Assembly (NCBI GenBank): GCA_008828725.1
Contig: MEHQ01001114.1
Coordinates: forward strand, 478,748 to 542,747
Source: Saccharina japonica
Lineage: Eukaryota > Sar > Phaeophyceae > Laminariales > Laminariaceae
Length of the DNA stretch: 64,000 nucleotides
Direction of reading: 5' to 3'
Numbering within the stretch: position 1 is the first letter of the stretch; every line of letters begins with the position of its first letter. The position numbers were made by a program, and so were the translations under genes. The notes beneath the pieces are model-generated. The model had not been told where the DNA came from. It saw only the letters and a program-made list of their open reading frames with translations, and searched no databases. Below are positions 34,325 to 45,904 of this stretch, in pieces.

Positions 34325-34650
34325 ACTGACTACTATTGTAGGAGGTGTTGGGGCTCTCGGATCTACAAGGGCGGGTACCTATTGCTGTTGTTGCTGTGTT
34401 TGCATCACGAAGCGAGATTGATTGCTTGCTTAGCGAAGGCTTAGCACGAAGAATCTTGTCATTCCGGAGCTCCTGTTGGAGATTGATTGCTTGCTTAGCA
34501 CGAAGAATCTTGGTCATTCCGGAGCTCCTGTTGGGTATCTAACCTCTGCTGTGGCCCCAAGCCCCGTAGAATGCTACAGATCTGCCGCGGACGGTCCAAC
34601 TATTAATAGAGGCCCAGGTACAACAGTTTATCTACTGCTGTACCATGCTG
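34325..34650. mobile_element. Family H partial copy with internal duplication
   Basis: Matches 17350-17545 (GGAGGTG.TGGGGCTCTCGGAT, TTTGCATCACGAA, CCGGAGCTCCTGTTGG). A ~60-bp stretch (GATTGATTGCTTGCTTAGC ... GAGCTCCTGTTGG) is duplicated in tandem at about 34418-34532. Confidence 0.6.
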
Positions 34651-34750
34651 ACCAATTTTAGATAGGTCGGTGTCGAAAAAACACTTTTCGGACGCCCCTG
34701 ACCGTACTGCTTAAATACCTGGTATTATTATAGTTTTGTAATGATCCGGT

Positions 34751-35088
34751 CGCCCCGGTAGTGTAGTGGTAAGCTTCAAAGACTACTACCATTGGTACCC
34801 AGGATCGAATCCCACCGTGGTGAGAGAATTTGTCTTTATTTGAAAAATAAAAAGGAACCAATTGCTGAGAGCGCGTTCGTGGCGTGGGTAGGCGGAATCC
34901 GACGCAAGTCGACGAGGGAAGAAAGTGCTGAAACCTTCTCGCGATAAAAATGCAAGGCAAGAACCGTAGTGGGGGGGGAGGGAGAAGAGCCTACTTTGTG
35001 ACCCCGGATCTGAGTTACGTCCAGGAAGGAGAGAGAAAGGAAGGGCGAAGATAATAAATAGAATGGACAAAAAAAAAAAAAAAAAAAA
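34751..35088 (+). mobile_element. tRNA-derived SINE, copy 3
   Basis: Box-A-like TAGTGTAGTGG and box-B-like GGATCGAATCCC in a tRNA-like head, the SINE body, and a ~20-base A run at the end. The head differs from copies 1 and 2 but matches copy 5, so two head subfamilies are present. Confidence 0.87.
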
Positions 35089-38019
35089 TGACGGTTGTCA
35101 ACGACAATCTGAGTTATAAATGTACGAGCATCAACAGCCCGAGACACTTACTACATGCTCAAGATTCGTCTATACTGCTGTATACGAACATCGGCATACC
35201 AGAGGAACGGGAAGCTCGGTTTTGGTAGCAAGGCATTTTATTATACGTACAGCAGTAGTACAAACATACGTTCGTGGGTACGTTTCGTGATACGTTGAGT
35301 CGACCCGACACGAAAATAAGGCCATCATATCATATCATAGACCTACGCCGTCATCAACTTCTCTCAGGGAGACGGTTCGAGCACAATAACTACTACTGGA
35401 GAAGATGTCCTTTTTTAAATATAGGGCGTTATGGAAAAACGTTTGAAACTTACAGCTGAAATAGTATTGCAACTCGAAAAAAAACGGATTGAATTTTTGC
35501 AAAAAGACACTGCTGCAGCAGTGCTCTTACGTTTGTCACCCAGGAATGGCTTCTCATGTGAGCGGTGTGAGCCGCGAAAACCGTATGTATCATATCAAAC
35601 AGCTATATCCTATCAATAGTGCGTGGACTTACCAGTTCCAGTTCGTGTTTCGTGTTCCAACCGTCTCGTTTCTCTTGGTCCGGAAGGCGAGCAGATATAT
35701 ATGCTGCAATGCACACAGCAGCCAGGCCCTCTCTCTTCGGTCAGCGCCGCCGTATCCTCAACGCACGAATGAATATCGTCCCGCCACACCGCTACACAGC
35801 ATAACACAGCAGGAGTAGTACGAGTAGCGCAAGAAACACTATTAATAGTTGATTCACCAGGAAAGACACCACCACAGCGGAACATGAAGAATATGTCGAC
35901 GTTAAATCGAGCTTTTTGTCGTTTTTTTCCAGTTTTTACTATCTTAGCCATTTTTTTCCCCTCTCCTACTACTTGGTACTGCTGTACGTAACCGAATGAA
36001 CTGTAGACGTAGGGACCAGACAACATTTCGTGAAAACATAAACCTGATAAGAGGCGTTTTTACTCTCATGAACAGAAAATCTGTGTTTTAAACTGTTTTT
36101 TTCGGCAGTTATTACTATTAATAAAGCCTCCAAAACGCTGGAAATCACTACTACTGCTGTGTGTGGAGTTTTTGTTTTCCCCTCGATTTTTGGTACAATA
36201 TACGTTGTAGCGTTCTACAGGTGCATATCGGGCACTCTTCGATACCTTGGTTGCCCCGCTTTCACCCTGTTGTGCTCATCTTCACGTGGTTCATTGCTGC
36301 AAGCTCATTTTAGTGTAAACGTCAACGTTGGTGCTTGTTGGTGCCCTAAAAAAAAACAAAAAAATAATGGAAATGAAACCGGCACTACTACTGCTGTATG
36401 TACAATAATAATAAATAGTACCAGGTACGTAGTTGTTTCGAAAAAAAAATAATTCCAAACGTCTGGCGCATTTTCCAAAACCACCGGTAACCGGCTTTTC
36501 GTTATCCGGTGCCTATCTCTCGCAGTCGTAACTGAGATACGGGGTCATCCGGAGCACAATTATTACTAATACTACTGTAGTAATACTATTAATAATAGGT
36601 AATAGACTCTTCTTCCCCCTCCTGAATACGGTGCGTGACCTACGATTTCGATTTTGCAACGCTACGAACGAGTGGAACTCTCATCGCTTCGCGCAAACGC
36701 CCAGTACATATATATGATTCCAAGGCTCCGACGTCTGGTGCACACAATCAGCCCAATTCTCGCTGCAGCTCCTGCAGGCCGGAGGGTAAAACATGTAGGA
36801 TATATGCCGGTATGTACCGTACGAGTATATGGCCAGCACAACAGCTTGATATCAAGTACGTCTAGACCGCAAAATACGACTGCGTACGGGTATAATATGT
36901 ATGTTTGCCGACGGCGACCGGTTAAAGGGGTCAGTACAACTTGACGAAGTGCGTTTAGACGCCTAGAAAATGATTTATTGGCCACAGGCGAACGTTAAAC
37001 GGTGCCTGAAATAGGTTGCTCTCGGCAGGGCCCGAACATAAACTCACACGCGACCCTTGCTGAGCCTATCTATGTCTATGACGAAAAACCCCGTGCTCCG
37101 GAGCCTGTTGTTGGGCAAATCGACCCAAACGTTATAGTACGGCAGCGCTACGAGTACGTACAAGCAGCAAACGAATGCCTCGGGGTGAATGGTGCATACC
37201 TCAGATCGCAAACGTTGTGGCGAGAAATACTCCAGTCCAGGCGGTTTGCGGACGGGCGAAGAAGAAAAACGAACTGCGTCGAAGTCCTGCCAGGGGCAAA
37301 GGGCTACGTAGCTTGTCCTGTTCCGCGTCCTCTATTAGTGTATGCTCCACTTATTGATCCCTTGGGCGGACCGCAAGGCAGACGTGTTATTATGTGGGTA
37401 CACCTCTCAGGCCGTCAATACATCAAGCAAAGGTGCGTGCAGCGATATATGATAATTTTTCAGCCCCAGCAGAAGGAGAGACCCAGGGGACCGGCCAACG
37501 TATACGGAATCTATATTCTACGATATATTCGAGCTATTTTCAGCTCGCTCACCTGTCTGCTGGGGCTTTGCGCTTGGTATGAAACGACCACGACCATATA
37601 TATATTGATGCTGCATTCTTCGTTCTTCCTGTTGCGGCTATCATAAGGCCTCTACGTCTCCTCCTGTCGTTGTGTCACTATCGTGTGTCCACATATATAT
37701 ATATACGTGTAATAGGTTCTTTGTTATTATTGCTATTTTTTCAACGTATGTATGCTGTATGCGCTTTGCTCGCGATAGTCGCGCCTCATCAACATTATGG
37801 TATGGTTGTCGTTGTCGTTGTCGTTCTCACATAATCTGGTCGCGAAAAAGATACGCCGTGGTCACAGCAGTACGAGTAGGTACGTACAGGTCTGGAGTGG
37901 AACAACAAACAGAGTGTTGGTACCAAGAAAGCCAAAAAAGAGCTTGCTTTGATTGTATATAGCTTGTTGGGGGTTTTGGTTGGTTTATATAATTCGTTGC
38001 TTATATGGCTAATATAGCG
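35089..38019. other. Intergenic DNA, no recognised gene
   Basis: The longest ORF (37002-37646 plus, 214 codons, GTG-type start) shows no family features and is not called a gene. The stretch is dense in ACTACTGCTGTA, TATTAATA and TACGAGTA words. Confidence 0.35.
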
Positions 38020-38028
38020 TATAATATA

Positions 38029-38666
38029 GGGCAGCGGCCAAAAACAGGTATACCTGGTCCGTTTGCGGCCAAAAACAGGTACATACCAGTACGTAAAATC
38101 AGGTAAAAAACGCACTCCACGTGCCCTGCTATTGGTCCAAAACTCGTTATGCCTGTTTTTGCCTCTCGAAAAGCCAGGTATACTCGTACCTGATTTTGTT
38201 TACTCTGCTTGACTTTCACCTTTTTTTTGTCGTTTATAAGTCAATCAGAGGCCCTTCATAGTTCCACCCTATGCCCCTAATACAAATGCTGACGTACGCG
38301 GACACCCCCTCCTCCCTTCGCACATCGCACCACACGCCACTCGAGCGAGACACACGCATATCTGCCTGCACACCTCCGCCGAAATAATACGAGATAGAAG
38401 GCTTAGCTTCGGGAATGTGGTTGACTTGGAATATCAGGGGTGTCGCAAGCTGAGAAGGGAGAATACAGCAGCAGGCGTTCTTTCCTCGTACTATTAATAG
38501 CAGCTACTCGGATACGTAGCCACCGAGCGAGCACGAAGAACATGAAAAACTCTACTTTGCGTTGCAAGGAACGGCAGGTTCGTGGGGTGCGCTTTAAAAT
38601 TGATTTTAGTGTGTACCTGTTTTTCGCCCCGAACGGACCAGGTGTACCTGTTTTTGGCCGCTGCCC
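38029..38666. mobile_element. Mutator-like element 1 (9-bp target duplication)
   Basis: Ends GGGCAGCGGCCAAAAACAGG and its complement, continuing with GTATACCTGGTCCGTTTG / AACGGACCAGGTGTAC. Flanked by a perfect 9-bp duplication TATAATATA. 638 bp, no transposase; the interior is unlike the other two copies and may be captured sequence. Confidence 0.85.
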
Positions 38667-39162
38667 TATAATATATATATACCATACGACATCCATATGG
38701 CATTATTAACGTAATTTATACGTAGAATCATATGGCAATACTAAATAAAACCCACACGATTTATAGGTACAGTAAAACACATATAGTTATTCTATGTATT
38801 TTAAATTTGCGCAATGAAACATATACCTTTTTTGTATGGCTTTTTTAGTATTCAATACTATAAATCCTACAGCAATAATGAGCAAATAAGCACGGCTTGG
38901 TTGCTTTCATTATTATTATGCTTACAAATTGCTAATTACCTGAAAAAGCAAAAATTAATAAGTTGCTTACCAACACTACGTATGTTCATTTGAATATGTA
39001 GGATGACACACACCTCGGGAACAAGCGGTACACAAAATATAAAGGCCACTGGCCAAAAATAGGTATATGTACTCCTTTAGGGCTATTTATAGGTACACGG
39101 CGTATTGTACCGCGGAAAAGGCTTCCTGGCCCCGCCTGATATTGTGCCTGCGCTCGATCGTA

Positions 39163-39389
39163 CTTTTTTTTTTCTTTTTTTTTTTCCGTCCATCCCAAGG
39201 GTAGTCAAGTCCATCCCATTCATTATCTTCGCACTTCCGTCTCTCTCCCTCCCTAGTCGTAACTCAGATCCGGGGTCACAAAGTAGGCTCCTCTCCCTCC
39301 TCCCCCACTACGGTTCTTGCCCTGAATTTTCATCGCGAGAAAATTTCAGCACTTTCTTCCCTCGTCAACTCTCGTCGAATTTTGCTTTA
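39163..39389 (-). mobile_element. tRNA-derived SINE, 5'-truncated, inside a Mutator-like element
   Basis: Reverse-orientation SINE body (CTCAGATCCGGGGTCACAAA, TTTCAGCACTTTCTTCCCTC) preceded by a T-rich run that is its A-tail on the minus strand. The tRNA-like head is missing, as is usual for truncated reverse-transcribed copies. Confidence 0.85.
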
Positions 39390-39652
39390 CGAATGGCTCA
39401 AAAGGCTAAGGTGCACATATTCCCAGCTCTTCAAATCCCGCGTCACCTATTTTTGTCTTCAAGTGTACCTATAAATGGCTCGAACGATCACCTGTTTGGC
39501 AACTGAAATATAGACAGACGGGCGCACCAGATAGATGGCAGAACTGTCAACCAGCCGACAGTATCTGCCAACCAGCTGACCGTCCTACTACCTACCGGAG
39601 GCTCGCGGCCACATCTCTGATATTAGTCGTTTGAACCGCATGCCTCTGAGGG

Positions 39653-40148
39653 GATGAAACACGAGTCTTCCATCGTTGAAAAATACATATTTTTCGTTTT
39701 TTTTACAGCAGCTATACTATTTCTGGTATAATAACACCAGATCAGTACTCCTTACGGAAAACGGCATGGCTCCAGTTCTAATGCTCAGTATTTCGCCCAT
39801 AGAGTAGTTGCAAAGAGCCTAGACCATGGTCAACATTTGTGTCTCGGGAGGCATATCGATCAGACGCCTTGGTCGTCACGAAAAGTGCTAAACAAAAAGT
39901 GAATATTTAGAGGCACTTTTCGTGACGACCAAGGCGTCTGATCGATATGCCTCCCGAGACACAAATGTTGACCATGGTCTAGGCTCTCTGCAACTACTCT
40001 ATGGGTGAAATACGGAGCATTAGAACTGGAGTTATGCCGTTTTCCGTAAGGAGTACTGATATGGTGTTATTATACCAGAAATAGTATAGCTGCTGTAAAA
40101 AAAACGAAAAATATATATTTTTCAACGATGGAAGACTCGTGTTTCATC
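39653..40148. mobile_element. Near-perfect ~496-bp palindrome with family H ends
   Basis: Two ~230-bp arms read from GATGAAACACGAGTCTTCCA inward to GACGCCTTGGTCGTCACGAA and are almost perfectly complementary around a ~30-base loop at about 39885-39918. The arms carry the family H end (TACTCCTTACGGAAAACGGC, CCAGTTCTAATGCTCAG), so this is a head-to-head foldback derivative of that family. Confidence 0.85.
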
Positions 40149-40848
40149 ATGACCGAAGGGGCCCCTTGATGAGTGTGGTCGCGGTGCAGAGAAGCAACTA
40201 TGACGAGTGTTTCCATGCCGTTATGCTGAACGTACAATACACATACTGCTGTATGTATGCTCGTAGTGCAGTATATAGTAGGAGAAAATTCGGTATATAT
40301 ACGTGTGTGTACAGAGTATTATTAGCAGACGGTTAATGCGGTCGAAGTTACGCAACCATTGGCGCGATCCGGAACAACATTCCATAGTATACATGGGTGA
40401 CGATAATGTACGGGTAAGTCAGCTGGTTGACAGGTACGGTCGACTGTTTGACAGTCCCAGCATCTGGTGTGTCCGTCTGTCTATATTTCCATTATAAACA
40501 AATGACCGTTCGAGCCATTTATAGGTACACTTGAAGACATAAAATAGGTGACGCGGAATTTGAATAGCTGAGAATAGGTGTATCTTAGCCTTTTTAACCA
40601 TTTGTAGGTATTATAGGATGAAGCGTAGGCCCAATACCAGGCGGGGCCAGGAAGCCTTTTTCGGGGTACAGTACACCATGTACCTATAAATGGCTCAATC
40701 TTCGTAGGTATACCTATTTGTGGCTAGTGCCCAAATACAAAGTACATATAAATATGTACGAGTATATTATACAGATAAAGCTAAGATACCTGCTCCTTGC
40801 TGTGGCACATCGTAAACCTCAACCAAGAGGAAGTGAAACCAACCCAAA

Positions 40849-41271
40849 GACGCGTGCTACGGTGGTCGAGGTGTAGAGGTAGCACTTTTCAACGTAATCG
40901 TTTTCTGAACGATCGGGCTCCTTAACCCAATTTCGTCGGACTTTCATTTTTGAGACAAATAATGTTTCAGGGTACACTTCGGACCAAATATGTCAGGGGA
41001 CATGTCAAGCAAGGCAAAACATGCGCTGTCAAGGGTGTAGGGCCGAAGCGTTCCACACTAAAACCTAATATTTTGGTGGCAGTCACGGCATGTCAAGACA
41101 AATCTGCTGTCTGTCAAGGGTTGAAAGTCCTGTCTCCCAACATCTATGCTTTGGACATGGGATTTCTCATCCGGTAGCAATTTTATTTTCTTCCAAAACA
41201 TTTCTTCCGTGAGATATGATGCAGCTCAGAAAAATCATGGTGCACCTCTATCATCGTATATAGCATGCGTC
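40849..41271. mobile_element. MITE-A copy 10, split by a hAT-like MITE
   Basis: Outer ends match MITE-A with small insertions near each end; perfect 4-bp duplication CAAA. Interrupted by the element at 40985-41148. Confidence 0.83.
40985..41148. mobile_element. Family C MITE copy 1, hAT-like (8-bp duplication)
   Basis: Ends CAAATATGTCAGGGGACATG and, inverted, CATAGATGTTGGGAGACAGG pair imperfectly. Flanks CTTCGGAC / CTTTGGAC form an 8-bp duplication with one change inside the MITE-A host. 164 bp, no ORF of note. Confidence 0.8.
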
Positions 41272-41596
41272 CAAATGAGCAAAAAAAACTAAACAAAGGG
41301 AAAGGAAAGGAGAGGAAAAGGGGAAGTGGGAGAGAACAAATGAGAAATAAAAAAATAAAAAAAGAGAAAAGGAAGAAAAAGCGAAAAGGAAAAAATGGAC
41401 AACTAAAGGGAAAGAAGAAAACTGAGAAAGGCAGGAAATCATCACAATACGAGACAATTCACACACGATAATGGGGCAAATAAAAGGATGCAAGCGGGTA
41501 CACAGACTTGCCTGCTCGCAGGTACGTCGACACGGGGGGTGGCGACCCAAAAAGCAAACAAAAAATCAATCACCAGGACAAACAAAACACCAAAAC

Positions 41597-41680
41597 AACC
41601 CCTTAAGAACTGGTCCCACGAATTTGGGCACGAACTACTTGGAATTAGTGAGGGACATTTTCTTCAGTCCTGAAGGGGTT
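41597..41680. repeat. Family I repeat
   Basis: AACCCCTTAAGAACTGGTCC ... TTCAGTCCTGAAGGGGTT: complementary ends around ACTACTTGGAATTAGTG. Confidence 0.65.
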
Positions 41681-42004
41681 GAATCCACCTCGTACATTGG
41701 TGGCGCGCACAACGACATGCATCTTCGTATCTTTTTTATAATACGTACTATTATTATACTACTGCTACGATACGACAATACCGTATTAACTAGACTTGTC
41801 GCCTAAAGCCGACCTACCGACCCGAACCCTAACGCCAGCCCAAACCCTACGCCAATGATCGGTGCTTGTGTGCGTTTGGGAAGACTCTATAGATAGATAG
41901 GCTGATTGGCCCGGCATGGATGCTGTCTGTTCTTGGAAAGACCACATGTATGCGTGGATTGCATGTGTGTGTGTTTTCTAGATACCCCCTTTTGGACTCC
42001 GAGA
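41681..42004. other. Short intergenic stretch, nothing recognised
   Basis: AT-rich run with ACTATTATTATACTACTGCT and a CCGACCCGAACCCTAACGCC stretch weakly like degenerate telomeric DNA. No gene seen. Confidence 0.3.
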
Positions 42005-42198
42005 TAGTATACAGTACAGGACACCAAATAAGAAACAGGCCAATAAGACAGACAGGCTGAGATGTTTGAGGAAAATAAGAAATTCGGGATTCGTTATCTT
42101 GGTATTAGTGTAGAAAGCACCCTCTCTCGAATAAGAAGTCCAGCCTGGACCAGATTTCCTGTTTCGTATTATTAATAGGTGTCCTGCACTGTATGCGA
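42005..42198. mobile_element. MITE-D copy
   Basis: ACAGTACAGGACACCAAATA ... TAGGTGTCCTGCACTGTA ends with the family core. Carries a TTAATA micro-insertion near 42169-42177 relative to other copies. Confidence 0.82.
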
Positions 42199-42295
42199 TT
42201 AGTTACAGGAACAACGACACACCTTCCATAAACAATGTGTTATCAACCATCTAAGAGCAGCGTCAACTCCCAGCACCACGGGCGGGATCTATGGG

Positions 42296-42462
42296 GAAAG
42301 ATGTGGGGAGACAGGACTTTCAACCCTTGACAGACAGTAGCTTTTCCTTGACATGCCGTGACTGACACCACACTACTACCAGGTTTTAGTGTGAAACACT
42401 TTGGCCCGACACCCTTGACAGCGCATGTTTCGGATTACTTGACATGTCTCCCGACATATTTG
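42296..42462. mobile_element. Family C MITE copy 2, hAT-like (8-bp duplication)
   Basis: Inverse-orientation homologue of 40985-41148 along its full length, flanked by a perfect 8-bp duplication TCTATGGG. Its independent duplication confirms the family boundaries. Confidence 0.87.
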
Positions 42463-42679
42463 TCTATGGGGCTGTGACCCTACATTTTTATGTATTGTTA
42501 GGGTCATACCCCGTCCATGCTGGTCGGGTGGGATCATGGTGCGCCCGTGCCCTTACGACTCCGTGCGTTGGCGACTCTGGATGCCAATTTGTTTCATCTC
42601 CCAATCACCAGATCGCCAGGCAGTGAGTGGCCGTTGCTGCTGCTGTAGTCGTCACTTTTGATCGTCAGGTTTCCCCACT

Positions 42680-42925
42680 GAAGTCGGTTAAGTTTTACCG
42701 TTCCTTCTACCAGTCCACATCCAGCGCATCCATCGGCCCTGCCGCTTCTTCAGCCTATGAATCTATTAATAGAGAGATAAGAGTACTACATACAGCAGTA
42801 TACTACTGCTGCTGCTGCTGTAGTAAACGTTTTTTTGTGTGTGGTCACAAACTTCCTCGTACGACACAGAAGAGATACCACGTTGTAGCACCGCAAGCAG
42901 AGTAGACAATGCCAATGCCATGCTC
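42680..42925 (+). mobile_element. Family F repeat with micro-insertions
   Basis: Contains TTCTACCAGTCCACATCCAG, TTCTTCAGCCTATGAATCTA, GTGTGTGGTCACAAAC and AGCAGAGTAGACAATGCCA in family order. Extra material rich in CTATTAATAG and TACTGCTGCTG splits the centre. Confidence 0.6.
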
Positions 42926-43104
42926 CACTGCTGCTGCAGATAGAGAGGCGGGTAGTAAAGTGGTACCGGGGGGTTCTCGAGGCAGCCGAACAGTTCATCA
43001 TGGTCACGTGGCACGAGGATGAGGCAAAGCTGACAAGGCCGTGCCGCACATCAATCATTTGTGTGTGGTGTCCGAGGGAATGGGAGGAGGGGAGGGAGGC
43101 AACA

Positions 43105-43421
43105 GACGCGTGCTATGATACGATAGAGGAATAAGGTATACCTTTTTCTGGCTGAAAAAGTTTCTGAGTGATCGAGCTCCTTAACCCAAGAAATGTCGGA
43201 CTTTCATTTCCGTGTCTCCCTGTGCTGCAACATTTTTCAGTCCTGCTTGCTTGTGGACCATGGGATTCTTCATGGGGTATATATTTATATATTTCATAGC
43301 ATTAACCTGTATTTCTCTCCTAAGCCTTTTTTGACTTACTATTAGTATAGACTTTATCTAGGGAGGAGCCTGACTAAGAAAAAAACATGGCGCACCTCTC
43401 TACATCAAGATGTCATGCGTC
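43105..43421. mobile_element. MITE-A copy 11
   Basis: Diverged copy with recognisable ends and CTCCTTAACCC core, flanked by a perfect 4-bp duplication AACA. Confidence 0.8.
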
Positions 43422-43582
43422 AACAGGAGGAGTGGGAGGACACCCGACCAAGGGGATGGGGGCGGGGACGGCAACAGGGGGGTAGAAGCGAAACCGCGGT
43501 TGACGACAGTAGGAGGGAAAAGCAGACACGGTAGCAAGGCACTAGGCCGACAATATTATATAGAACAGGAACATGGATAATA

Positions 43583-43750
43583 TGTGTGCGTGTTCTTCAC
43601 ATTAAACCTTCCTTTCTACCCGTCGACATCCAGCACACCCAGGCAGTGTCCGTGCCGGTTCTTCATGCTAAAACGGTACCAGTTCTGTGGTCACAAAACA
43701 ACGACACAGAGATACTACCGTATGATACGCTCAGTGTACCACCAACTAAC
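43583..43750 (+). mobile_element. Family F repeat, partial
   Basis: GTGTTCTTCACATTAAACCT, CCCGTCGACATCCAGCACAC and GGTACCAGTTCTGTGGTCAC in order, ending within GAGATACTACCG. Confidence 0.7.
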
Positions 43751-43860
43751 TGCTGTTGTTCCTCTCCTCCAAACAAGATATTCCTTCATTTTTCTCCTGT
43801 TGTCTTTCTTTTTCTTGCCCTATAATCCAGCAGTAAAAATCGTAGCCAACCCGCGTGCCT

Positions 43861-44323
43861 AAGACCAAACGTTATCGTACCACTTTGTGGCTCTTTTTTC
43901 TTCCCGACTTTTATTTCGGCAAACAAACATAAAGGCTGTGCAGCAACAGTGCCTATGGCCAAAGCAACATAATACTCGTATGTATTCAAAATATGGTACG
44001 TATCGTTTTCGTATACGTACTCGGTGTACGTCATACGTACATATTATACGTATCGTTCTCGTATATAGTGCAAGGCATGTATTATCGTATATATTTGCGG
44101 AACAATAAAAGAGCCAACCAAGATAATGGCGTATTGTGCCTGGCATCATCTCAGGGGTCAGATGATGACGAGACACCCCTTTTTGTTGGATTTTTCAATC
44201 TTGGGGAACATAGTGGCCAACTTTATGCTCCATACGAGGGGTACACCCATTTTCTTTGGCACTATGTTGCTGATAAGATTATGAACGAGCCACAAAGTGG
44301 TACCATAACCTTTGGTCTAAACA
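43861..44323 (+). mobile_element. Inverted-repeat element with protein-like insert
   Basis: Complementary ends of about 32 bp (AGACCAAACGTTATCGTACC ... GGTACCATAACCTTTGGTCT) enclose 0.4 kb. Plus-strand bases about 44125-44315 read without stops as a sequence with protein-like composition (LFVGFFNLGEHSGQLYAPYE, GYTHFLWHYVADKIM). I do not recognise it. No target duplication is clear. It could be a transposon carrying a captured host exon, or a chance reading frame. Confidence 0.55.
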
Positions 44324-44380
44324 GCTACTCGTATCTTGCGTAGGAAAATATTCACTATCATCAAGGTTCGCCCACTATTA

Positions 44381-45266
44381 GGGCCCGTATTAACGAACAA
44401 TTGTTTTCGTTTGTTTGAGTTTCGTTTTTTTTCGTTTTGTTTTGATTTGCATTTGATTGGTCGATAAGTGAATAACCAGCAAGACATTTCGAATTTCCCA
44501 ACTGCGTAGTTCAATAAAACGGAATTCCACAAGAAGTAATTTGGGACTTCTTTTGCTCTTTCGTTTTATTGAATTGGGGAGTTCATCCAACTCGACGTGG
44601 CGTGTTCCATGAAACCGAAGGAAGCCGCGCAAACTTGAGCCATGTCGTCGACTGATTCAGAGACGAGATCCACCATTTCTGAGAGGCACCGCCACCGGAT
44701 CAGCCGAAGCGCGAGGTCTGACGGCCCCTAGCATAGCGTAGACCGCTTGCGGCGTAAGAACCCGTCCCCCGTTTTCGGGGACAAACTACTTGGAATTAGT
44801 GTGGGATTTGTTTTTGGTTCTAAATGGGTTAAAATACTATTATAATAGGCCGTCGCGAATCCAATTTTTCACCCCGCTTTGCCTCCCAAACCACAAGAGC
44901 ACCGACCAAGTCGCGACTTGGCGTAGAAGTTCGATCGCTGTTTCCCCGTCGCTGCTGCCCGCGTTAGGCTTCGGGGCTGCGCCAGTCCACCCAAGACATC
45001 CCTAGAATGATAGCCTCCTAGCCGGTGCCGGTAGACATCATTTTCCGCTGGCAGCGGCGCCCCGGGGAGGACACAGGCCGTAGGTCGCCTCGTTGGTTGC
45101 TCACGGGTGTTCGTTGACCCTTGTGGGTTATTCGTTTTTTTTCACGCAATACACAGTTCCTCGATAAGACTCAAACTCGTTTTTTCAGGGAAATTGTATT
45201 CAAAACAAACGAGAAAAAAACGAATTTCCCATTTCAATAAAAAGCGATGTTCGTTAAGACGGGTCT
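44381..45266. mobile_element. MITE-B-related element, 886 bp, TA duplication
   Basis: Ends GGGCCCGTATTAACGAAC and, inverted, AGACCCGTCTTAACGAAC, with TTCGTTT-rich subterminal arms; flanked by TA on both sides. A family I repeat (about 44755-44831) lies inside. A 29-codon ATG frame near 44642 (MSSTDSETRSTISERHRHR...) might be a remnant but is unproven. Confidence 0.7.
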
Positions 45267-45349
45267 TAGGACTGCAGACCCGTTTTGGGGACAATCCACT
45301 CTAATTATAAGTAATTTGTCCCCAAAACGGGACTGTAAGAAGGGTTAAC
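45265..45349. mobile_element. Family I palindromic element
   Basis: CTTAGGACTGCAGACCCGTT ... GGGACTGTAAGAAGGGTTAA, directly abutting the MITE-B-like element. Confidence 0.7.
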
Positions 45350-45904
45350 ACTGGTTTTATTTTATTTGTTTGTTTTGTATTGCCTGACTCATCCTCCCCG
45401 GGGTTAGGGCATGGTTGACGAAAGCTGGAAGGAGACGGTGGAGAGGGTACTGGGTAGTGTGTGTGTGTGGTAGTACTGGGGTACCAGACCGACGATTGAT
45501 AGTGGGTATAGGACGTTACCACTATTAATACTACAAATAGCCGCTGCGGCCGTACCCTGCACAAGGGTTTTTGAAGGGTCATACCCCATGGGCTGCGGCT
45601 ACGTTCCTGGAGGGTGTTTTTTTGTTTTTGTCGTGCGTCGGTTTGCCTGTCCTTTCCTTTCGTTATTACAGCATTTAAAATAAAATAGTGTCACTCCGTT
45701 GATATGCCGTGGTTTGTTTCATATATTATACGAGTATATCCGGCCTTGTTTGTTTTGTGCCATCTGCCACATCTTCGAACGGGCAGGCACGACACGTACT
45801 TACTTGCTTTGTTTCATTTGTTTGTTCGTTTGATTTTCCTTGTTCCGTTCGGGGTTTCTCCTTTGCACCGCATTTACGTCGTATCTGTCTGGCGTGCCCA
45901 CAGC

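Larger units (their letters stand above)
39044..40732. mobile_element. Mutator-like element 2, carrying a SINE and a palindrome
   Basis: Ends GGCCACTGGCCAAAAATAGG and CCTATTTGTGGCTAGTGCCC with long similar arms (about 250 bp each, with GCCTGATATTG.GCCTGCGCT and CTGAAATATAGACAGACG.G). Flanks AAATATAAA / AAATACAAA form a 9-bp duplication with one change. Inserts: a SINE (39163-39389) and the palindrome 39653-40148. No transposase seen. Confidence 0.8.

Noticed and set aside
37002-37646. 214-codon plus-strand ORF
   Set aside because: Non-ATG start, no recognised motif, ends in low-complexity AT-rich DNA. Worth a database search but not called.
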